Part shown: positions 47,181 through 52,711 of the stretch, piece after piece | Layout: each line of letters starts with the position of its first letter | Position numbering within the stretch: the stretch's first letter is position 1 | Assembly: GCA_948472945.1 (NCBI GenBank) | Contig: CAOKVX010000018.1 | Coordinates: 1 to 52,711, forward strand | DNA: 52,711 bases | Source: an uncultured Clostridia bacterium | GTDB taxonomy: Bacteria; Bacillota; Clostridia; Lachnospirales; Lachnospiraceae | Reading direction: 5' to 3' | Notes under the pieces: generated by a model | Seen by the model: the letters and a program-made list of their open reading frames with translations, nothing else | The model's database searches: none | Told to the model about the DNA's origin: nothing | Position numbers and translations under genes: made by a program

Positions 47181-47672
47181 TTATTTACAAAATAAGCTCT
47201 CATTGTTAATCATATTATCATATAATATTCTAAAATTTGTTATTATATAAGCTGCTGTTATAAACGGAACAAACGGCGTCCCATCATTTTTCGCACTTAC
47301 ACGGCTCGCAATCCTATTTGATATCTTATATATAATTAAATAAATATATGAGACGGCTGAAGCAATAGCCATAACATTTACCGCTGTACCTATTCCGCAA
47401 ACTATTCCTATCATGCACATAATTATTCCGTCGCCCCGGCCTATTTTCCCTCGGCTTACAACAGAGTATATTATAATGCCTATTCCAAGGCTCATGTTCA
47501 CAAATATTATAATCAATGAACAGTTACAGTACAGTACGCAAAATAATGCATACACAACACTCACTAAAAAAGGAATTATAATATGTATTTTTTTATATTT
47601 TATATCCTCCACAGCTGCTATAATCAGAGCAGATAATACACATATAATGCCTAAAACCTTATACGTAATCAT
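47181..47672 (-). CDS. A24 prepilin peptidase, TadV/CpaA type
   Basis: 163 aa from ATG 47672 (GGAGG upstream). Six hydrophobic segments. The two catalytic Asp residues are in IAAVEDIKYKKI and GKIGRGDGIIMCM (the G-x-G-D motif), and PFVPFI near the end is a family signature. It cleaves the leader of Flp/TadE-like pilins in the membrane. Its start lies 2 bp before the TadE-like stop; together with the pilins this supports a working Tad system. Confidence 0.85.
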   Translation of the reverse strand: MITYKVLGIICVLSALIIAAVEDIKYKKIHIIIPFLVSVVYALFCVLYCNCSLIIIFVNMSLGIGIIIYSVVSRGKIGRGDGIIMCMIGIVCGIGTAVNVMAIASAVSYIYLIIYKISNRIASRVSAKNDGTPFVPFITAAYIITNFRILYDNMINNESLFCK

Positions 47673-47674
47673 CA

Positions 47675-48337
47675 TTATCCTCCCCCGCATTTTTTACACA
47701 TTCTCATACCACCCACGTCCTTTTTAAACACTGATATAGCGTTTCTGCTAACTGCTGTACACTGTCTGTTGGAATGATACCTGTTTCCATATAATGTTAC
47801 GTATACGTAGTCCGCCGCCACTCCATCACCGCACCTCTCACACGGATAATACTTTCCCCCTGAATCATTTCTTGCGCCGTCAATGCCCGATAACCTAACG
47901 CTTTGAAGTACCGTTTTTATGTAGGAACACGCGGCAGATATATGATAAACCGTTCCGTTTGAAGTTATATATACGATTTCATCGTTTTCACCGCTTTCAA
48001 TTGAGGTTATTCCTGAAAATGGCCTGCTGACAATATGCTGCCTGACAATAGGCTTTATTAGCTCCGGCATAGGTACATTAATTTCCGCCACATACATATT
48101 AACCAAATCAATATTCCCGTCTTCGTCCCGTAATGGAAAAACATTTTCAGAAATGTAGGAAACAGCTTGTATTCTGCGTATGTCTTCAGTCAACTTTCTC
48201 TGTACATCCTCTGCTTTCCCAAACCATACGATTATGTTTATAAGCGCAATCACAGCGAACAAAAATATAGGACATACCAGAGCAGCCTCCACCGTAATTG
48301 ACGCTTTTTCAAATTTATTTAATATCATATATCGCAT
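47675..48337 (-). CDS. TadE-like protein with two H-x4-C / C-x2-C modules
   Basis: 220 aa. ASITVEAALVCPIFLFAVIA is a TadE-type N-terminal helix. The extracytoplasmic C-terminal half contains a duplicated motif: His132-x4-Cys137 ... Cys166-x2-Cys169 and His188-x4-Cys193 ... Cys214-x2-Cys217, each set in similar surroundings (VYHISAACSY / RYHSNRQCTA and YYPCERC / MRMCKKC). This suggests two small metal-binding or disulfide modules. The start is ambiguous: ATG 48337 has GGG only 2 nt upstream, and ATG 48328 is possible. A 123-bp inverted-repeat element lies in the spacer before it. Confidence 0.7.
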   Translation of the reverse strand: MRYMILNKFEKASITVEAALVCPIFLFAVIALINIIVWFGKAEDVQRKLTEDIRRIQAVSYISENVFPLRDEDGNIDLVNMYVAEINVPMPELIKPIVRQHIVSRPFSGITSIESGENDEIVYITSNGTVYHISAACSYIKTVLQSVRLSGIDGARNDSGGKYYPCERCGDGVAADYVYVTLYGNRYHSNRQCTAVSRNAISVFKKDVGGMRMCKKCGGG

Positions 48338-48446
48338 TTCCCTTTCTCTGCGTATACCATTACATGTTTTCTTTCTCGGTACAGTTTCTTGCAGATGAGT
48401 TTTCTATACCGTTACTTTCTTTTTATGTTATAATCATACAATTAAA
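48338..48446. other. intercistronic spacer, left part
   Basis: Together with 48447-48643 this makes a 306-bp gap between the DUF5702 and TadE-like genes, large for this operon. The outer parts are AT-rich, hold no gene with a ribosome site, and show no further repeats. Confidence 0.4.
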
Positions 48447-48569
48447 TGCAGTGGGCATATATGAACAGGGACAGTCTTTTTTGGTGGCTGCCAATGAAAA
48501 TTCTATTATTCTTATAAAGATATGCTTTTTTATTTTATTTTTTGTCCCTGTCCATATATGCCCACTACA
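48447..48569. repeat. 123-bp element with 27-bp terminal inverted repeats
   Basis: 48447-48473 and 48543-48569 are inverted repeats with two mismatches (left outer bases GCAGTGGGCATATATGAACA). The 69 bp between them is T-rich and has no ORF. Each arm ends inward in ACAGGGACA, so the core sits between GGGACAG and TGTCCC. No clear target duplication could be seen. It lies between two genes of the Tad operon and in RNA would form a long hairpin. Likely a MITE or REP-type element. Confidence 0.75.
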
Positions 48570-48643
48570 GAATTTTACGTTATTTCACATGAAAAGCTTA
48601 TTAACTAATTTTTAATAATAATAAAAAGTATTTATGTATTATA

Positions 48644-50701
48644 TTATTCATATGAATATGACACTACCGCACTGCTCTCAAAAGGCTTGCTGCAGCTTAT
48701 TTTGACCGTAGCCGCATAAAGCGCGTCCTGAAACGAAAATCTCCCGCTGTAATTTTTCTTAATGTTATACTGTATAATATCCATTGCGCGGCAAGTTTTT
48801 AAATCCGTCTTTCTTGCAATCAGCAGCGCATTAATATAATCATCGTAATCCATACCTTTTACACAATCAGACCCCATAATTTTCTTTTTTATTAATTCCC
48901 TGCCAAACAATGGCATCTCAGCAAAGCTCATGTTCATCGACGCGTTATTTTTTATATAAGAAACCTTCTTTCCCGCTAGCAGTAACGCAACGTCAACGCA
49001 TGCATCCTCGTAAGCCCATGCCGCAATAATTGAATACTGTACAATCCTTACCATCGCATCCATACCTGTGAACCCCACAATAGACGCAGCGGCGATATAT
49101 GCCTTATTTCGTTTTTCATAATCAGATAATATATGAACCATAGACATGCCCGTCCTTAACATAAGAATTTCGCCGGCGGCTTTACTTAGATTCTGTTCAT
49201 CACTTCCTTTTCCCGCAATTATGTACTCCCTCTCATAATCAAGCACCTTATCGCACTCTCCAATAGATTTATCCGTCATAAAGCATTCGAAAAACATATC
49301 AATATACAGACTCACTCCCACAGAGTCCAGTATATTGCTGTCAGCCTGTTTTAGTCCGGCATTTCTGCAGTCTCCGACAAACTGCCCCAGACAGTCTGCA
49401 TTGTCATCAAACATATACTCTTCTTTATTTGCCCCACCCATATTCAAATCTATTGCCGTATCAGCTTTACCGGATGCATCCTCTTTCATGAGCTTGTAAT
49501 ATATATCATTCTCGTTAACAGCTTTTGTTGATATTCTTTTATCATCTTCCAATAAAAGATTAAGGGTTCCGCCCACCTTTCGTCCGACGCCCTTTCTTGG
49601 GTCCGGCTGTTTTTTTATTTTCAGCGTAGAATAATCAAATCTAAGCTCTTTGACGTGATATTTACCAAGAAGTTCTATAACATCCTCCACCATATTCTTA
49701 TAGCTTTTCCACTCATCCTTACATGAGGGTTTATCTATATCTGCAAATTTTAAAGCCTTGTCAAGAATATGAATATTGTCATTAAGATACATTTCAAACG
49801 TGACAGTATTACAAATCATTTTTGATTCATTTAATTCTCCGACACGAGAATTGATTTCAGATGCAGTATTACGTGCGTATACAGTCATTTCCCGAACCTT
49901 TGCGAGCATATTCTTCCACTCTTTTATCTCTGCCACCGGAAAAACCGCACTGCCTCCGGAACATCGTTTTTCAGCAATCTTTTTCAGCTTTTGGGGTAGT
50001 TTCATTATATCCGTATACTTATTCTTAGTTTTGTTCCAAATAATATCAGAGTCAACACCCGCATTGAACGGATCTACCTCCCCCGAAATTCCCTCTTTCA
50101 CAAAATGATCCGCACACTTTATATTGCCGCCGGACACACTTACTCCCTCCACCGACTTCAGCAACTCCAAAACTTTTGCCTCTGTTTCAGCCTCTTCTTT
50201 TATGTTATCAATATCTTCCGCCGTCTCTTCCAGTATCTCAGTATTACCGGCGGCGGCTTCATTATTAATACCTTTTCCCACAGCCTCATCAAAAACCTTT
50301 TCGCCCAGAGCATATTTTACAGCCTCCGTCATCTGTTTTTTCACATTATACGAGTTGCCGTCGACCGCATATTTTTTATCTGTTATACATGTGTCCGACA
50401 GAGTAAGCGCAAGGAGCTTTGGCATATCTCTTTGGTTTTTTATAAAGTAACCGTTGATTCCCGCCTCTAAGAGCCCGTCATCAGTTTCAATATAATAAAA
50501 CATACGGTAATTATCATACAGCGGTCCGTAAAATTTACTGAATTCAGCCTGCGTGGAAATATTTGCGCTTCTCACAATATGCGTCTTCTCCCACCTGAAT
50601 ATCATAACTGATATAAGCGAAACAATCAAAAGCATTACTGCACCTGACATCAGACATAAAAACACGGTCACACTTCCTCTGTCAGACGTTTTATTTATCA
50701 T
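48644..50701 (-). CDS. DUF5702 protein (TadG-like) of the Tad system
   Basis: 685 aa. The N-terminus DRGSVTVFLCLMSGAVMLLI with a single membrane helix, followed by a long extracytoplasmic region containing EFSKFYGPLYDNYRMFYYIE ... DGLLEAGINGYFIKNQRDM, is typical of the DUF5702 family in clostridial Tad operons, a presumed large pilus or assembly component. It has an acidic helical insert near residues 150-200 and ends in an ordered region with several hydrophobic stretches. Its start overlaps the stop of the Flp1-like gene by 11 bp. Confidence 0.75.
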   Translation of the reverse strand: MINKTSDRGSVTVFLCLMSGAVMLLIVSLISVMIFRWEKTHIVRSANISTQAEFSKFYGPLYDNYRMFYYIETDDGLLEAGINGYFIKNQRDMPKLLALTLSDTCITDKKYAVDGNSYNVKKQMTEAVKYALGEKVFDEAVGKGINNEAAAGNTEILEETAEDIDNIKEEAETEAKVLELLKSVEGVSVSGGNIKCADHFVKEGISGEVDPFNAGVDSDIIWNKTKNKYTDIMKLPQKLKKIAEKRCSGGSAVFPVAEIKEWKNMLAKVREMTVYARNTASEINSRVGELNESKMICNTVTFEMYLNDNIHILDKALKFADIDKPSCKDEWKSYKNMVEDVIELLGKYHVKELRFDYSTLKIKKQPDPRKGVGRKVGGTLNLLLEDDKRISTKAVNENDIYYKLMKEDASGKADTAIDLNMGGANKEEYMFDDNADCLGQFVGDCRNAGLKQADSNILDSVGVSLYIDMFFECFMTDKSIGECDKVLDYEREYIIAGKGSDEQNLSKAAGEILMLRTGMSMVHILSDYEKRNKAYIAAASIVGFTGMDAMVRIVQYSIIAAWAYEDACVDVALLLAGKKVSYIKNNASMNMSFAEMPLFGRELIKKKIMGSDCVKGMDYDDYINALLIARKTDLKTCRAMDIIQYNIKKNYSGRFSFQDALYAATVKISCSKPFESSAVVSYSYE

Positions 50702-50993
50702 TTTCAGTACCTATAATAGTTCCGCTGTCCGTCTCGATTGTCTGCAGTGCATTGTTAACTATTGATGTTATTTTTTCCCTGAAAATAAGCACAAGCGCAA
50801 TTAAAATAACAAGAATTAATATAATTTCAATAACCCCTATTCCCGCATTACTATTATGTAATTTTCTTTTAATCCTACTGTTATTAGTATTAATTTCAGC
50901 ATTATTGTCATTGTTATCATATAATTCACATTCTTCAGACAAACAAACATTATTATAATTTTTATTATTTTTTAAAACTTTTTTTATTCTCAT
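50691..50993 (-). CDS. Flp1-like pilin precursor
   Basis: 100 aa. An unusually long, Asn/Lys-rich 50-residue leader precedes a pilin helix: NAGIGVIEIILILVILIALV. Cleavage after Gly51 would give Ile1-Gly-Val-Ile-Glu5, with the essential Glu at +5. The mature part would be a 49-residue Flp-type pilin. The processing enzyme would be the prepilin peptidase at 47181. GAGGG precedes the ATG. The 49-nt hairpin copy 2 lies 37 nt upstream of its start codon. Confidence 0.75.
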   Translation of the reverse strand: MRIKKVLKNNKNYNNVCLSEECELYDNNDNNAEINTNNSRIKRKLHNSNAGIGVIEIILILVILIALVLIFREKITSIVNNALQTIETDSGTIIGTENDK

Positions 50994-51030
50994 AGTATTT
51001 TCCCTCGCTTTCCATAATCAAAATAAATTT

Positions 51031-51079
51031 CTTTACTTAGCTCAACGGCGCCAATTTGAACCCGTTGAGCTAAGTAAAA
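51031..51079 (-). promoter_or_regulatory. 49-nt leader hairpin, copy 2
   Basis: Perfect 17-bp stem (51032-51048 / 51062-51078) with a 13-nt loop. Read on the minus strand it is the same element as 44639-44687. It begins 8 bp after the stop of the TadB/TadC-like gene and ends 37 nt before the Flp1-like start codon, so it lies inside the operon, directly upstream of the pilin gene. No T-run follows. Confidence 0.8.
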
Positions 51080-51087
51080 TTTAATGC

Positions 51088-52650
51088 CTACATACTGACA
51101 ATAGCCGGATACATTATAATTACAAGTATAATCATAAATTGCAGCATCATTGGAAAAAGCAGCTTGGACGATGCTTTCTCCCCCATTGTTTTCATCGCGT
51201 TTCTTCGCTCCTCTAAAGCATCAAGAGATGTTATTCTCAGCTTGTCAAGAATATCACGTCCTCCTTTTTTTAAATTTTGCGTAAGCATAGTACACAACTT
51301 CATATAACACAAAATCCCACTTCTTTTCCCAAACTCCTCATAAACGTCATTTTCAGACTTACCATTATCCAGCTGTTTCACCATATAAATAATTTCTTCA
51401 TACAAATAATGAAATCCGGTGACACCTTTATTCCTTTTTGCTTTGTATTCCCCTGCAATTTTTGTAAAACTTCCTTTTATCGAAAGCCCGGCCCCTATCA
51501 GCAGTGAAAGCCTGTCTACAAGTTCAGGATAATCTAACAGCATCTGGCTTCTCCTCTTTTCAGACTTTGCTTTCAATGAATTGACAATTGAATATGGAAT
51601 TGCATATATAGATACGGCTGATATGAATATGTAAAACAAAATATTATCCGTGTCGCGCAGCATTGCATATGTTAAAAATACTGATGATGCAACAATTGCA
51701 AGCATTACTTTTTTAATCAGTCCATACCAGAATTCGTTTATCAATGTCTCATTTGTCAAATTAATATTTAGCGCTTTTATCTCATTGTTAATTTTGACAA
51801 TATTATCTGAAAAAAACGTGTTTTTTAATATCGAAAATATTTTTGATATGATAATAGTCTCATATTTGCCGCGGATTTTCGCACGTTTTTTTCCGGTGGC
51901 GTGCATATTTTTAATTACGGCGCCGTTATATTTAAAATCCGTAATATACTTTCCAATTGCAATTGCAGCAATATATATGAAAAGCAGCACGGTCATGACA
52001 ATACGGGAAACCGCACCGTAATACAGCGCCTCTAAAAATTGTCCCGACGTAAGTCTCAAATACATAATCATACCTGCGGGCATAATGTTCATTACTATGC
52101 TCTCACATTTTTTTGCACTTACTACCGTCTCTATTTCGTTTAATACCTGACGTTTTTCATGTAATATATTTACGTGCTGTTTTGTTACATCTATAAGGTT
52201 ACCGCCGCTTTTTTTGGCTATAACAAGCACTTCGGCAAACTCTGACACAGCAGAAACACCAGTGCGCACAGCCATATCGTTAATCAATTTCTCAACGGGG
52301 ATATTTACAGAAAGACCACGGCATATTACATGCAGCTCATTTAAGATATAACCATCTTTACCGTATATAAGTAAAAGCTGCTTTGTAATCTCAAATAAAG
52401 AATTTTCTAAAGAATATCCGGCCTGAAGCGCAGATACCAGACAGCTTAACGCATCCTCAAATTGCCGCTCAAACTCTTTTTTCCACTTCTTTTGCTTATT
52501 CCCGGCATATAATTTTTTTATCAGATAATAAGATGGAACAGATATAATTATACCAAAAATTAATTTGTCGTAAAAAAGCCAGCCCACAAAACCGCATATA
52601 AATATGCCGGATATAAATATTATTACTTTTTCTGATTTTACTTTAATCAC
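51088..52650 (-). CDS. TadB-TadC-type fusion protein
   Basis: 520 aa. Two type II secretion F domains in one chain: the first (about residues 60-190; DALSCLVSALQAGYSLENSL, ELHVICRGLSVNIPVEKLIN, VSAVSEFAEVLVIAKKSGGN) is TadB-like, the second (about 370-500; YPELVDRLSLLIGAGLSIKG, YEEFGKRSGILCYMKLCTML, ..TSLDALEERRNAMKTMGEKA) is TadC-like. Membrane helix pairs follow each. In most Tad systems tadB and tadC are separate genes, so the fusion is notable; no frameshift is seen at the joint (about residues 255-300). It is the inner-membrane platform of the pilus machine. It starts GTG 52650, overlapping the upstream stop. Confidence 0.8.
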   Translation of the reverse strand: MIKVKSEKVIIFISGIFICGFVGWLFYDKLIFGIIISVPSYYLIKKLYAGNKQKKWKKEFERQFEDALSCLVSALQAGYSLENSLFEITKQLLLIYGKDGYILNELHVICRGLSVNIPVEKLINDMAVRTGVSAVSEFAEVLVIAKKSGGNLIDVTKQHVNILHEKRQVLNEIETVVSAKKCESIVMNIMPAGMIMYLRLTSGQFLEALYYGAVSRIVMTVLLFIYIAAIAIGKYITDFKYNGAVIKNMHATGKKRAKIRGKYETIIISKIFSILKNTFFSDNIVKINNEIKALNINLTNETLINEFWYGLIKKVMLAIVASSVFLTYAMLRDTDNILFYIFISAVSIYAIPYSIVNSLKAKSEKRRSQMLLDYPELVDRLSLLIGAGLSIKGSFTKIAGEYKAKRNKGVTGFHYLYEEIIYMVKQLDNGKSENDVYEEFGKRSGILCYMKLCTMLTQNLKKGGRDILDKLRITSLDALEERRNAMKTMGEKASSKLLFPMMLQFMIILVIIMYPAIVSM

Positions 52651-52709
52651 TCACAATCCTTGTATAATGTATTTAGGTTATTCGAGGGATACCTATAAAC
52701 CCTCAGACC
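52647..52709 (-). CDS. 3' end of an upstream gene, cut by the window edge
   Basis: A frame open to the window edge ends at TGA 52647-52649, overlapping the GTG of the TadB-TadC gene. Its last residues are GLRVYRYPSNNLNTLYKDCE. By position it should be the Tad ATPase (TadA/CpaF) or another Tad gene, but the visible 20 residues are too few to identify it. Confidence 0.35.
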   Translation of the reverse strand, partial: GLRVYRYPSNNLNTLYKDCE

Positions 52710-52711
52710 TG

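Overview
The window looks like a chromosomal segment of a low-GC, spore-forming, motile member of the Clostridia, most likely a Lachnospiraceae-type organism. It carries a SpoVAF/GerA-type germination protein, a CwlD-type amidase, a YaaH/SleL-type GH18 protein, a methyl-accepting chemotaxis protein, MecA, ComFB, clostridial ferredoxin, and a Tad pilus operon with Flp1-like, TadE-like and DUF5702 components. The order sua5 - ywlE - rpiB - (proC) - atp operon - (mcp) - ywmB is a rearranged version of the ywlC-ywlF / atp / ywmB neighbourhood of Bacillus subtilis. All family names come from motif recognition by eye, not from a database search.

Layout. (1) 1-5.1 kb is a decayed accessory region: a secreted papain/C39-like cysteine peptidase with a small lipoprotein, an HTH fragment fused out of frame to an HsdS-like remnant, a secreted protein that appears frameshifted in a poly-A run, two pieces of tyrosine integrase (one with its catalytic Tyr changed to Cys), and a CPBP protease. 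It ends next to a tRNA-Leu(AAG) gene with a near-perfect promoter, which suggests an old integrated element at a tRNA. (2) 5.4-9.7 kb holds comFB and a panB-panC-panD-coaBC operon (minus strand), from ketoisovalerate and aspartate to 4'-phosphopantetheine. A highly palindromic 152-bp-period repeat has inserted between panC and panD. (3) 10-17.7 kb holds an ankyrin protein, a germination protein, a large solute-binding lipoprotein, and a strikingly collapsed two-component system (response regulator, histidine kinase and a second solute-binding protein, all internally deleted), then rsmF. (4) 17.7-35 kb holds an M29 aminopeptidase, a large extracytoplasmic protein with a His-less C39-like domain, ywmB, an MCP, the complete F-type ATP synthase operon (atpZ, atpI, B, E, F, H, A, G, D, C; c subunit with a Na+-type site), proC, rpiB, a YwlE-like phosphatase lacking its catalytic Cys, and sua5. 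(5) 35-44.5 kb holds cwlD, GH18, mecA, a DUF1858 protein, a 2[4Fe-4S] ferredoxin, murG, a HIT protein, a flavodoxin-like/SCP2-like protein and a rhomboid protease. (6) 44.6-52.7 kb holds a ferredoxin-ASKHA corrinoid-activator-like gene and a Tad operon running off the right edge.

The most unusual signal is a 49-nt hairpin found twice (44639-44687 and 51031-51079). It lies in the same orientation relative to the next gene and 37-46 nt before its start codon. The loop is identical in both copies, and all four stem differences keep pairing (as G-U) only in the sense RNA. This behaves like an undescribed cis-acting leader RNA. Other points of interest are the composite palindromic repeat in the pan operon, the deletion-riddled two-component locus, the Cys-less YwlE homologue, the duplicated H-x4-C / C-x2-C module in a TadE-like protein, and an MCP that appears to be co-transcribed with the ATP synthase.
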